Of a stretch of DNA of 55,863 bases, positions 1 to 7,239 are shown piece after piece. A model generated the notes under the pieces. It had not been told where the DNA came from. It worked only from the letters and a program-made list of their open reading frames with translations, and did not search any database. Position 1 is the first letter of the stretch. The number at the start of each line of letters is the position of its first letter. Origin of the DNA: Thermodesulfobacteriota bacterium (GTDB taxonomy: Bacteria; Desulfobacterota; UBA8473); the NCBI GenBank assembly GCA_040757775.1, contig JBFLWQ010000023.1, positions 1 to 55,863 on the forward strand. The letters are read 5' to 3'. The position numbers and the translations under genes are program-made.

Positions 1-48
1 TTCAAATCGCATCTTCCGAACCTCCTGTAATATCTCTGTCCGTCCCAT
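1..48 (-). CDS. Transposase N-terminus (partial, cut by window edge)
   Basis: The minus strand from position 48 to the window edge encodes 16 residues beginning MGRTEILQEVRKMRFE. A strong ribosome-binding site (GGAGGTGA) lies just upstream, at about 52-59. From memory this start matches the N-terminus of ISNCY-type integrase-core transposases. The sequence upstream of the gene looks like an insertion sequence end, which agrees. Only the start is visible, so neither the family nor the intactness of the element can be confirmed here. Confidence 0.6.
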   Translation of the reverse strand, partial: MGRTEILQEVRKMRFE

Positions 49-114
49 ACGTCACCTCCACTGGTGACCATTGTAAACCGGACAGATTATGTGCTACAAT
101 ACAGGACAGTTTAT
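1..114 (-). mobile_element. Left end of an insertion sequence (partial)
   Basis: Upstream of the partial transposase are two related blocks, CCGGACAGATTAT (78-90) and CAGGACAGTTTAT (102-114), spaced 24 bases apart. They look like the repeated subterminal transposase-binding sites found at IS ends. The outer boundary is probably near 110-114, because the sequence beyond it belongs to the toxin-antitoxin promoter region. The other end of the element lies outside the window, so target duplications cannot be checked. Confidence 0.5.
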
Positions 115-217
115 TTGTTTCTGACATGTGTCAAATATTGTATTGCAATCGAGTCTATTGTTTAGTAAACTATTATTGGCACAATGAATGATCACTTTTT
201 GAGTATGGAGGTACATC

Positions 218-445
218 ATGCCTGCCACTAAGAAACTTGTCGATGAAGCCCTTTCTCTTCCAGTCGAAGATCGGGCGCTTATCGCAGATTCCTTATTGAA
301 AAGCCTTAACACGCCCGACCCTGACATTGATAAAAAATGGATAGAGTTAGCTAAACGGCGCCTTGGGGAACTTCGTTCAGGAAAAGTCAAACCGATTCCA
401 GGTAATAATGTATTTGACAGGATTCATGAACGGTTTGCCAAATGA
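218..445 (+). CDS. Antitoxin, addiction-module (Unstab_antitox) family
   Basis: A 75-residue protein of the putative addiction module component family (PF09720 type). Family hallmarks are the N-terminal pattern with LPVEDRALIADSLLKSL, the acidic DPDIDKKW segment and a basic C-terminal part that wraps the toxin. It would neutralise the toxin encoded immediately downstream and probably repress its own promoter. A GGAGGT ribosome-binding site sits at 207-212. Its stop overlaps the toxin start (ATGA, 442-445), so the two are translationally coupled. The palindrome GTTTAGTAAAC at 160-170 next to a TATTAT hexamer (171-176) could be the operator; that is inference. Confidence 0.85.
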   Translation: MPATKKLVDEALSLPVEDRALIADSLLKSLNTPDPDIDKKWIELAKRRLGELRSGKVKPIPGNNVFDRIHERFAK

Positions 446-732
446 GATACTTTTTTCACCCTGAAGCCGAGGCCGAGTTTGACGCTGCTGTAGACTACTA
501 TGAAGATTGTGAGCCAGGTCTCGGTTACGATTTCGCAGTTGAGGTGCATGCCACCCTTGAGAACATTCTCAGTTTCCCAAAAGCTTGGCCTATACTTGAA
601 GACGATATCCGGCGCTGCCAGACTCGACGTTTTCCTTTTGGCATTATCTATGCAATCAACGAAGATGTTATCTTCGTCCTTGCCGTTATGCACCTGCACA
701 GAGATCCTGAATACTGGAAAAGTAGATTGTAG
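442..732 (+). CDS. RelE/ParE superfamily toxin
   Basis: A 96-residue toxin of the RelE/ParE (plasmid stabilisation) superfamily. It has the usual N-terminal helix region with FHPEAEAEFDAAVDYYE, a central GYDFAVEV segment, a RRFPFGIIYAI beta-hairpin and a C-terminal strand with VMHLHRDPEYW. The length is normal for the family. The HRDPEYW ending is common in ParE-like proteins paired with this antitoxin type, so gyrase or ribosome-dependent mRNA cleavage are both possible targets; the sequence does not decide. It overlaps the antitoxin by four bases. The pair next to an IS end suggests horizontally acquired DNA. Confidence 0.88.
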   Translation: MRYFFHPEAEAEFDAAVDYYEDCEPGLGYDFAVEVHATLENILSFPKAWPILEDDIRRCQTRRFPFGIIYAINEDVIFVLAVMHLHRDPEYWKSRL

Positions 733-761
733 TAATTGGCAGAACCTGTCATTCAACCTGA

Positions 762-783
762 CCTGTGCCATGGCAGGCTTTTT
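762..783 (+). terminator. Weak rho-independent terminator after the TA module
   Basis: CCTG (762-765) can pair with CAGG (774-777) around an eight-base loop, followed by C and five T (779-783). The stem is short, so this is only a plausible terminator for the toxin-antitoxin operon. Confidence 0.3.
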
Positions 784-888
784 GCAACTATTGAATGCAT
801 AACAATGTAGCTTCTCCTTAAGAGATTTGTAGTAAGTAATTTCCTTCAAGCCCGACAACATTCAGGAAAGGGGACAGGAAAACTTTCT

Positions 889-1857
889 ATGTCTGATAAT
901 CTTGTGGTTCTGAATAATTTGAAGAAATACTTCTTTATAAAGGAGGGGTTTTTTTCTGGAAAAGAAGTTGTCGTAAAGGCTGTTGATGGTGTAAACCTTC
1001 AAATCAAAAGAGGTGAAATCCTGGGATTGGTGGGAGAGAGTGGATGCGGAAAGTCAACTATGGGAAGATTGGTGCTCAAATTGGAAGAACCCACAAGGGG
1101 AGAGATATACTTTGATGGTGAAAACATCACCTCCAGCAACGGAGAGAGAATGAGGGAATTGCGAAAAGATATGCAAATCATCTTTCAGGACCCTTATTCT
1201 TCTCTGAATCCTCGTAAGACGGTGGGTAAGATTATTGAGGAACCCTTTATTATTCACAATGTTGGAAATAAAAAAGAGAGGAAGGAAAGGGTTAAATATC
1301 TGCTGGAAGTAGTGGGGTTAAGACCCGAATACATAGACAGGTATCCCCATGAATTCAGCGGAGGGCAGCGACAGCGCATCGGGATAGCAAGGGCACTTAG
1401 TTTAAACCCAAAGTTGATAGTAGCTGATGAGCCGGTCTCTGCTTTGGATGTTTCTATTCAAGCGCAGGTAATCAACCTTCTGGAGAAGCTTCAAGAGGAT
1501 TTTAATCTGACTTATCTGTTTATTGCCCATGACCTGAGTGTAGTTGAATATGTGAGCAATAGAGTAGCAGTTATGTATCTAGGAAGGATAGTGGAGTTAT
1601 CAGATAGTCACGTTCTTTATAATGATCCGGAACACCCCTATACAGAGGCATTGTTATCCGCTGTGCCTGTTCCTGATCCTACCCTTAAGAAAGAGAGGAT
1701 TATTTTGGAAGGAGATCCTCCAAGCCCGATAACTCCGCCCTCTGGCTGTCATTTTCATACCAGATGTCGTTATAAAACAGAGGTCTGTAAAGAGGAATAT
1801 CCTGTTTTTAAAGAGGCAGCTCCCGGACACTTTGTTGCATGTCATCTCAGGGGCTAA
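889..1857 (+). CDS. Oligopeptide/dipeptide ABC transporter ATPase (OppF/DppF-like)
   Basis: A 322-residue ATPase that energises uptake of peptides (or nickel or other small solutes) through an inner-membrane permease. Visible motifs are Walker [10 protein letters not shown] (about 49-57), the Q-loop in [13 protein letters not shown], the signature [15 protein letters not shown], Walker [13 protein letters not shown] and the switch His in FIAHDLS. The C-terminal oligo_HPY extension carries four cysteines at 287, 293, 300 and 318 (C-x5-C-x6-C-x17-C), a pattern proposed to bind an Fe-S cluster in some family members. No permease, binding protein or partner ATPase is adjacent, so this is an orphan subunit or the last gene of a disrupted operon. 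Weak ribosome-binding site (AGGAAAGG, distant). Confidence 0.9.
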   Translation: MSDNLVVLNNLKKYFFIKEGFFSGKEVVVKAVDGVNLQIKRGEILGLVGESGCGKSTMGRLVLKLEEPTRGEIYFDGENITSSNGERMRELRKDMQIIFQDPYSSLNPRKTVGKIIEEPFIIHNVGNKKERKERVKYLLEVVGLRPEYIDRYPHEFSGGQRQRIGIARALSLNPKLIVADEPVSALDVSIQAQVINLLEKLQEDFNLTYLFIAHDLSVVEYVSNRVAVMYLGRIVELSDSHVLYNDPEHPYTEALLSAVPVPDPTLKKERIILEGDPPSPITPPSGCHFHTRCRYKTEVCKEEYPVFKEAAPGHFVACHLRG

Positions 1858-1865
1858 AAATTTCT

Positions 1866-1885
1866 GGGAAGGGGATACTTTTCCC
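1866..1885. terminator. Candidate bidirectional terminator hairpin
   Basis: GGGAA (1866-1870) pairs with TTCCC (1881-1885) between two convergent genes. Read on the minus strand the hairpin is followed after five bases by a run of T (1856-1860). The short stem keeps confidence low. Confidence 0.3.
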
Positions 1886-1891
1886 GGGCCC

Positions 1892-2893
1892 TCAAATCAT
1901 TAACTCTTCAAGCTGGTTTCTTTCCAGGGGCAATACCTGAAAGATCCCTGTCCTGCCGGAGGGGTATTCTTTATAACTGACGGAAATCTCCTTTTCATTC
2001 TTTGCTTTGCTATACCCTGCTGTTATACATGCGGGCAGTTTGCTCAAAGAATCTTCCAATTCTCCCCTAACGATAGTTAGTGGTCCTGGAAAATCCAAGA
2101 CTTTGTAAATAAAATCACCTTTCCGGGCAAAACTCAAGACTTTTTTGTTCTCCTTTTCGTTCCTCCCTACTATGGTTTTTGCCCTAGGAGACAGGCGGAA
2201 ATGCCTTCCTATTTTCAAAAGATGAACGTCATTCAGGGTAAAGTCTGGATTATGATCCATCAGATCCCGCATCCTTTTTGCGAAACCGGGGTCAGTGAGT
2301 AAACACCCACCGGCAGGGCACGGATAATCATTGATCCCCAATTTCTCTGCCAGGGCAATCTGTGGTTTTCTGGATCGTCCCTGAATATCCAGCAGCTTAT
2401 CTCTGTCTATCAACCCCTCACTTTCGGGTATAGTTGGTGGTAGCAACTTAGCGGAAAGGGGTCTCAGAATCAAACCATCAAAGCCTGAATCCCTTTCGAT
2501 GATCCTCATGGCATCTCTCCTCTGGGACATGGGTCTTTCTCCCAATACTTCACCTGTTATCAAAAAAGATGCCCCTTGCTTCCTCATATACTCCCCGGCC
2601 TTTTTGAATGTAAATATACGACAGTCCAAACATGGGTTCATGTTTCTGCCATACCCGTATCTGGGATGTTTGACCAGCTCTAATATCTCTCTTGAGATGT
2701 TAACGACCTTGAGTTTAATCCCCAATTTATCTGCTGCTTTTTTCCCTTCCAGACAGCCACTGTTGGAGGATGTGCAGGTACAGAAAGCCGATATAAAATT
2801 TATTGCCCCGACCTCTATGCCCATATCCAAAATAAGCTTAACTGCCAGTGTACTATCCAGCCCACCGGAAAGAAGGGCAATGGCTTTAGTCAA
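1892..2893 (-). CDS. PP-loop ATPase, ThiI/MnmA-like tRNA thiolation protein
   Basis: A 333-residue protein that starts with a PP-loop (SGGLDS, residues 9-14), the ATP pyrophosphatase signature used to adenylate tRNA uridine before sulfur insertion. Cysteines at 38, 40, 47, 88 and 91 (NPCLDC) and 192 and 197 (CPAGGC) could bind an Fe-S cluster or carry sulfur. There is no rhodanese domain. This architecture occurs in proteins annotated as ThiI-like 4-thiouridine synthases or as DUF814/NFACT-R-containing thiolases in anaerobes. The start is TTG at 2893, overlapping the stop of the small upstream gene by eight bases, which implies translational coupling. Neighbouring genes also use sulfide, so sulfide may be the donor; that is inference. 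Confidence 0.75.
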   Translation of the reverse strand: MTKAIALLSGGLDSTLAVKLILDMGIEVGAINFISAFCTCTSSNSGCLEGKKAADKLGIKLKVVNISREILELVKHPRYGYGRNMNPCLDCRIFTFKKAGEYMRKQGASFLITGEVLGERPMSQRRDAMRIIERDSGFDGLILRPLSAKLLPPTIPESEGLIDRDKLLDIQGRSRKPQIALAEKLGINDYPCPAGGCLLTDPGFAKRMRDLMDHNPDFTLNDVHLLKIGRHFRLSPRAKTIVGRNEKENKKVLSFARKGDFIYKVLDFPGPLTIVRGELEDSLSKLPACITAGYSKAKNEKEISVSYKEYPSGRTGIFQVLPLERNQLEELMI

Positions 2894-3026
2894 GATTAAC
2901 CTCCATATGCTCTATGACCCTGGTATGTTTTTCACAAAACTCATACTCGCTATTGATTTGGGCATGGATGACCTCTTCCTGCCAATGGGCGTTATATAAC
3001 CTCCAGGTATATCCTTTGTAAGTCAA
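2886..3026 (-). CDS. Small protein (46 aa) coupled to the PP-loop ATPase
   Basis: An open frame of 46 codons fills the gap between thi4 and the PP-loop ATPase. It begins at TTG 3026 after a purine-rich AGGGGTGG ribosome-binding site and ends at TAA 2886-2888 inside the start of the next gene. The peptide is rich in aromatic, acidic and His/Cys residues (for example YKGYTWRLYNAHW near the start, FCEKHTRVIEHME near the end), which looks like genuine protein rather than noise. The open frame also continues upstream of the TTG without a stop into the thi4 3' end, so a longer form with a non-standard start is possible. No family was recognised. Position and coupling suggest a helper of the tRNA-thiolation enzyme. 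Confidence 0.55.
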   Translation of the reverse strand: MTYKGYTWRLYNAHWQEEVIHAQINSEYEFCEKHTRVIEHMEVNLD

Positions 3027-3085
3027 TGCAGCACCACCCCTGCTCCCTTCTTCATGGAGAGTAATATTGTAGCAATGTTTATGTC

Positions 3086-3871
3086 CTACACTGAAGATGC
3101 GAGCTCCTGCACGAGCATGGTTGCTGCTTTCTTGCCCGAAAGGAGCATGCCGCCAAAGATTGCGCCCATGCGGGGGCCGCCAAAGGTAGCATTTGCTGAC
3201 ATCCCGGCGACGTACAATCCAGGGAAGACCTCTTTGGTATTCTCCAGCGTAAGCGTCTCTGCCCGTTCAGACCACATAGATTTCTCGCCCTCGATCTTCC
3301 CGCTTGCCGTTTTCAGTTTCCCAGGGACCTTCTCCTGAACTACCTTGACAACCTCAACGGGGTGGCCAGAGGCATCCAGCACGAATCGAGCTCGAACAGC
3401 CAGTGGGTCGACATGCAGGCCGGCGATTTCCACCGCAGACCAGTTTAAGACTACCCCTACTACTCTGTCGGGACGCATCAGCACATCCTCCACACTAACG
3501 CAATTAAAGATCGTCAGTCCAGCTTGGACGGATTTAGACGCAAGAGTTGAAATTGCTTCAACGGAATCCGCAGTGTAATAGCCTGTCTCATACGGTTGAT
3601 ACCGAATGGAGAACTCGTCGAGAATGGGGAGTGCGGATTCCTGTACAACGATTTCGTTGTACATCATACCGCCGCCCCACATACCGCCCCCTACGCTGAG
3701 TTTACGTTCGTAGAGCGCCACTTTCTTGCCTGCCTTTGCCAGGTAGTACCCAGCTACTAAGCCAGCCGGGCCACCACCAGCGATAGCAACATCTAATTCC
3801 AGATTATCGAGGAGCTTCCGTGAGAATCGCTCGATTATCGCCCTTGAGATTACCACTTCGTCCAGTTCCAT
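3086..3871 (-). CDS. thi4: Thi4-family thiazole synthase, sulfide-dependent type
   Basis: Makes the adenylated thiazole precursor of thiamine from NAD and glycine. Seen: the FAD/NAD-binding GGGPAGL motif, a [10 protein letters not shown] segment, and the C-terminal [24 protein letters not shown] region typical of Thi4. At the place where suicidal yeast-type Thi4 carries its sulfur-donor cysteine, this protein has AGLHVDP with histidine (about residue 153 from the chosen start). This is the pattern of archaeal/anaerobe Thi4 enzymes that use free sulfide catalytically. An ATG at 3886 is also in frame. The ATG at 3871 is preferred because GGAAG lies four bases upstream of it and nothing suitable precedes the first. 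Followed by the small gene and the PP-loop ATPase. Confidence 0.88.
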   Translation of the reverse strand: MELDEVVISRAIIERFSRKLLDNLELDVAIAGGGPAGLVAGYYLAKAGKKVALYERKLSVGGGMWGGGMMYNEIVVQESALPILDEFSIRYQPYETGYYTADSVEAISTLASKSVQAGLTIFNCVSVEDVLMRPDRVVGVVLNWSAVEIAGLHVDPLAVRARFVLDASGHPVEVVKVVQEKVPGKLKTASGKIEGEKSMWSERAETLTLENTKEVFPGLYVAGMSANATFGGPRMGAIFGGMLLSGKKAATMLVQELASSV

Positions 3872-3990
3872 ATTGCTTCCTTTCATTTTACTGTTTTATT
3901 GGCATAATGCCGGAGCTAACACGCTGGAAATGCACAGTCGTTTTCCCATTGATTCTCCAGCAATTTCTTATGCCCATTTTTTGAGTATTA

Positions 3991-4398
3991 TTAGAAATGA
4001 ACTTCAACAGCACGATAGGGACAGATAGGAATACATAACTCACAGGCTATACATTTTTCCTTTCTGAAAGATACTGACATATCCTTTCTGTCCACAACGA
4101 ATGCCCCTGAAGGACATATGGATATACAGGCAGTGCACTGGGTACAACGGTCTTTATGCCACCCTACTTCCTGGGTTAATGGCTGTACGTGTACCCCGAT
4201 TTCATTCAGGTAATTCATTCCTGATTCCATATCCTTTTTATTGCCACCAATCTCTATTACTAATCTGCCTTCTTCTTTTGGAGTCACATTTGCCCGTAAT
4301 ATATTTACCATTAAATTGTGGTCCTTAATCAGATGGTATGTAATTGGTTGATCAACTAACCTGCCTGGAAAGGTTAAAACTATTCTCTTTTTTGACAT
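3991..4398 (-). CDS. NIL domain plus 2[4Fe-4S] ferredoxin, homocysteine biosynthesis partner
   Basis: 135 residues. An N-terminal NIL domain (about 1-75, the small ACT-like domain also found in MetN) is followed by two 4Fe-4S motifs: Cys 85, 88, 91, 95 and Cys 116, 119, 122, 126. Proteins of this architecture are genetically linked to the DUF39 protein in methanogens and sulfate reducers (MA1822 with MA1821 in Methanosarcina acetivorans), where both support homocysteine formation from aspartate semialdehyde and sulfide. The role is probably electron supply for the reductive sulfide transfer. It lies 24 bases downstream of the DUF39 gene in the same transcript. Confidence 0.88.
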   Translation of the reverse strand: MSKKRIVLTFPGRLVDQPITYHLIKDHNLMVNILRANVTPKEEGRLVIEIGGNKKDMESGMNYLNEIGVHVQPLTQEVGWHKDRCTQCTACISICPSGAFVVDRKDMSVSFRKEKCIACELCIPICPYRAVEVHF

Positions 4399-4422
4399 AC
4401 TGCACCTCCAATTTACCCTTTA

Positions 4423-5655
4423 CTATCTCATTCTCTCTGAAGAACCTGCTTTTTTTATCGGTTTTGATGGCATGGGCTTGAAGGTTATCCCGGATTCAAC
4501 AGATGGTAAGGCTGCAACAGGCTCAGTCAATAGAAAATCGCCCCTTTTTATTAAACCCTTAAGTATTTCAGCTATCTCTCTAGCCTTTGCATAACTGGAT
4601 AGTCCGGCGGTCTTTACCTCTTTCCCCTTAACATTTATCTTCCCACTCTTTAGCTCGGCATAATTGACTTCTCCAAGGGTGTCCGGCTTTCTTTGAGGGT
4701 ATGCATCGCTGTAATCTACAATCTGCGTGAAGATATCTTCATCTCTGACAGTAGTGTATTTGAGTATCTCTTCGTCGAGGATAGGAATTGGTATACCTAT
4801 TCCTACTGTTAAGGTAGCCCCATAACCTGTAAAGGTAGTTCCTCTAAGCCAGTTAGGATTCATTTGTTTAAGGTCGCCAATTACAGCAATGGTACCTGCA
4901 GGTGCCCTTGGAACTCCATTCTTACTTCTTGACACAGACGGATTGTGTTGGGTACCATTCCAGATTATGTAGCCGATCCCGCCTCCCATGAATATCCTGG
5001 TTCCAATGCCAATGGTTTTATAGTAGGGGTCATTTAAAAGAGGACTGAGTTGTCCTGCGCTGCAATAATTAGCATTCCCCAATTTTGGCTGTAATGTTCC
5101 CATATAGGTATATATTACTTTGTCTGAAAGGTTCACAGCAACGTTGTAGTTCTGATAGGAATTTCTTGGGTTGAACAGAACCGCTTCATTTATATCCTTA
5201 ATATTGATAGTAGTTTCAACAATTTTTCTGGGATAACAGTCTGTCCCGTAAGCCGTAGCTGTGAGCTTAACATCCTTACCTGCTACCAATTCCTCTATTA
5301 CATGTCCGCCCCCGTATCTGAACTCTCCGGGGAATACGGTGTTTCTTGGATCATCATCTGGTATGGCTGTTGCTCCAATATATACATCTACTGCCGCAAT
5401 GCCGGTATAAACCGGTATATTATTCAGATACGCCTTGCCTCCACCTATCTTTATCCGTGGTTTAGAATGTCCCAGGTTGAGATATGCGCCGGAACTGCAC
5501 ATAGGGCCGAAGGTACCGGTAGTAACTACGTCTATTTCACGAACAGCCTTTTTTGTCCCCTTTTCTTTTACGATATCGATTATCTCTTCAGCAGTGACAA
5601 TAACTGCTTTACCTTTCTTTATTTTTTCATTAATCTCAGCAATTGTTCTTGTCAT
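4423..5655 (-). CDS. DUF39 (COG1900) homocysteine biosynthesis protein
   Basis: 410 residues, DUF39 over nearly the full length, without the C-terminal CBS pair that methanogen homologues carry. Characteristic segments are VTTGTFGPMCSSGAYLN (Cys 53), the glycine-rich IKIGGGKAYLN, and AYGTDCYP (Cys 140). The two cysteines sit where the essential cysteines of characterised homologues are expected. The enzyme converts aspartate semialdehyde and sulfide to homocysteine in anaerobes lacking the classical O-acyl-homoserine route. Good ribosome-binding site (GGAGGT, six bases upstream). Heads the sulfur block and is preceded by a long structured leader, which suggests regulation by a sulfur or methyl metabolite. 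Confidence 0.88.
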   Translation of the reverse strand: MTRTIAEINEKIKKGKAVIVTAEEIIDIVKEKGTKKAVREIDVVTTGTFGPMCSSGAYLNLGHSKPRIKIGGGKAYLNNIPVYTGIAAVDVYIGATAIPDDDPRNTVFPGEFRYGGGHVIEELVAGKDVKLTATAYGTDCYPRKIVETTINIKDINEAVLFNPRNSYQNYNVAVNLSDKVIYTYMGTLQPKLGNANYCSAGQLSPLLNDPYYKTIGIGTRIFMGGGIGYIIWNGTQHNPSVSRSKNGVPRAPAGTIAVIGDLKQMNPNWLRGTTFTGYGATLTVGIGIPIPILDEEILKYTTVRDEDIFTQIVDYSDAYPQRKPDTLGEVNYAELKSGKINVKGKEVKTAGLSSYAKAREIAEILKGLIKRGDFLLTEPVAALPSVESGITFKPMPSKPIKKAGSSERMR

Positions 5656-5693
5656 AACTTACCTCCAAATTTAGGATTCCCCCCTTTTTGTTT

Positions 5694-5763
5694 GTGGTGG
5701 GGATAATGCCTGGCTAACCCCTTAATGGGGCATAACATTATCCATAGCATAAAACCCACCACC
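5694..5763 (-). promoter_or_regulatory. Structured leader RNA upstream of the homocysteine operon (candidate riboswitch)
   Basis: On the minus strand GTGGTGGG (from 5755-5762) pairs with CCCACCAC (from 5694-5701). Directly stacked inside, GGATAATG (from 5736-5743) pairs with CATTATCC (from 5701-5708). An 11-base unpaired segment (5744-5754) bulges from the 5' side only, and an inner CCCC/GGGG hairpin (5718-5721 with 5727-5730) caps the fold. The structure lies between the predicted transcription start (about 5815) and the DUF39 start. It does not match SAM-I/II, THF or TPP riboswitch core motifs as I remember them. It is seen by eye only and no covariation is available. Confidence 0.5.
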
Positions 5764-5821
5764 TCCTTTCTGTACTTTGCCCTAAAATTAGAGGACTGTA
5801 TGAAAAAAATAAAAGTGCTAT

Positions 5822-5850
5822 TTTATATCACAGCTGCTATTCTCATGCAA
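5822..5850 (-). promoter_or_regulatory. Promoter of the DUF39-NIL-thi4 block
   Basis: On the minus strand, -35 TTGCAT (5845-5850) and -10 TATAAA (5822-5827) are separated by exactly 17 bases. This predicts a start near 5815 and a leader of about 160 bases that contains the structured element at 5694-5763. Confidence 0.6.
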
Positions 5851-5860
5851 AGAAAAAATC

Positions 5861-6844
5861 CTAACTTACACTCTCAAAGACTATTCCGGCTGTCCCTATA
5901 ATTCCGGCATCATCTTCAAGACTGGCATTAACTATAACTTCCTCCTTTACAGGAAGATTTATAGCTCTTTTAAGAATCTCTTCCCTGGCAGGTTTTAATA
6001 TTAAATCTCCAGCGCCGGCAACTCTTCCACCAATAACAAACCTGTAAACATTCAGTATATTTATGAGACTTGAGACAGCTATGCCTAAGTATTTCCCTGC
6101 CTCTTCCATTATGTTAAGGGATAGTTTATCTCCGGCTACAGCTTCTTCAAAGACCATCCTGGATGTGATAAGGTTAAAATTTCCCTCTATCCTGTTTAGT
6201 AAAGATGAATTTATCCCCTTTTTTAATGCCATGACAGCCCTGTTGACTATTCCTGTTCCAGAGGAATAGCTCTCCAGGCATCCGTATCTGCCGCATTGGC
6301 ATTTAAGTCCAGAGGGTTCCACTACCATATGGCCTATCTCTCCTGCCGCGCCATCTTCTCCTGACCATATCTTTTTATTCAATATCAACCCTCCGCCTAC
6401 TCCAGTACCCAGGGTAATGCCTACCATACTGTTGTAGCCCTTTCCTGCTCCTCTCCACCACTCACCATAAGTAAAACCATTGGCATCATTTTGGATTGAG
6501 ATTGAAGGGAAGGGCATTCTCTTTTGTATCTCCTCCCCCAATGCCACATCTTTCCAGCCCGGCAAGTTTGGAGACTCTCTGATTATTCCCCTCTTAATAT
6601 CGAGAAATCCTGGGGTTCCTATACATATCCCTTTGACCTCTCCGGAAAGTTGGTTTGAAATTTCAACTAGTTGTGTTAACAGGTCTACTATGCGATTGAT
6701 TACTTCATCCTTTCCGTCTTCAGCCAGGGTAGGCATTTTTAGACTCTTTAGGATTCTCCCCTCTTGGTCTACTATTCCTCCCCTTAGATTAGTACCTCCC
6801 AGATCTACGCCTATAGCGGTAGCTTTAATATTTGATTTGTTCAT
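5861..6844 (-). CDS. ROK family sugar kinase (glucokinase-like)
   Basis: 327 residues. N-terminal ATP-binding loop GVDLGGTNLRGGIVD, the sugar-binding segment with NDANGFTYGEWWRGAG, GTGVGGGLIL, and the ROK zinc motif GHMVVEP...CQCGRYGCLE. No N-terminal helix-turn-helix, so it is a kinase rather than a ROK repressor. Glucose, N-acetylglucosamine or mannose-type sugars are the usual substrates; the sequence suggests glucokinase but does not prove it. It ends just upstream of the promoter for the homocysteine operon. Ribosome-binding site AGAGGT is very close to the start. Confidence 0.88.
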   Translation of the reverse strand: MNKSNIKATAIGVDLGGTNLRGGIVDQEGRILKSLKMPTLAEDGKDEVINRIVDLLTQLVEISNQLSGEVKGICIGTPGFLDIKRGIIRESPNLPGWKDVALGEEIQKRMPFPSISIQNDANGFTYGEWWRGAGKGYNSMVGITLGTGVGGGLILNKKIWSGEDGAAGEIGHMVVEPSGLKCQCGRYGCLESYSSGTGIVNRAVMALKKGINSSLLNRIEGNFNLITSRMVFEEAVAGDKLSLNIMEEAGKYLGIAVSSLINILNVYRFVIGGRVAGAGDLILKPAREEILKRAINLPVKEEVIVNASLEDDAGIIGTAGIVFESVS

Positions 6845-6985
6845 GAGACCTCTTATTTCTTTTAACCTGGTGAGCAGGACTCACACAAATCAAAATTCTA
6901 TTCCATATATGATTGAGGGTCAAGAACTTTCAATAACAGAACTTTCGATACCATAAAACCGAATACTGCTTTCGACATTTTTTTA

Positions 6986-7023
6986 TTGACAAATTGAATT
7001 AAATATTCAAATAAATGTTTAAT
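6986..7023 (+). promoter_or_regulatory. Promoter/operator region of the beta-oxidation operon
   Basis: A consensus -35 TTGACA (6986-6991) is followed, 18 bases on, by a weak -10 AATAAA (7010-7015). An inverted repeat, ATTAAATATT (6998-7007) and AATGTTTAAT (7014-7023), one mismatch, six-base spacer, covers the -10 area and would be a natural site for a TetR/FadR-type repressor responding to acyl-CoA. The remaining 216 bases to the acyl-CoA dehydrogenase start show no credible gene: a 60-codon frame at 7015-7197 lacks a ribosome-binding site. Confidence 0.45.
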
Positions 7024-7239
7024 CCGCTGGATATATTTCTTACAACGTCTTATAATAGTACTTCTTGCCTTTTTTATAGCCCTGATGGCTATTCAGCAGA
7101 GACAAAAGATGTGACAAAGCCGATCATCGCAATAGTCTTACCCGAAAGTTGGTTAAAGCTCCCAAAAAAGACATATGTTTCAGGCATTTTACCTTAAAAC
7201 TTTTGACGAAACAGACTTTATTGAAGGAGGTAGACAGGT

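Noticed and set aside
3887-3990. TPP riboswitch ahead of thi4
   Set aside because: The CUGAGA core and the expected helices of the TPP aptamer are not present; the 104 bases show no clear structure.
7015-7197. 60-codon frame between the ROK kinase and the acyl-CoA dehydrogenase
   Set aside because: No ribosome-binding site, composition unlike neighbours, and it begins inside the presumed operator.
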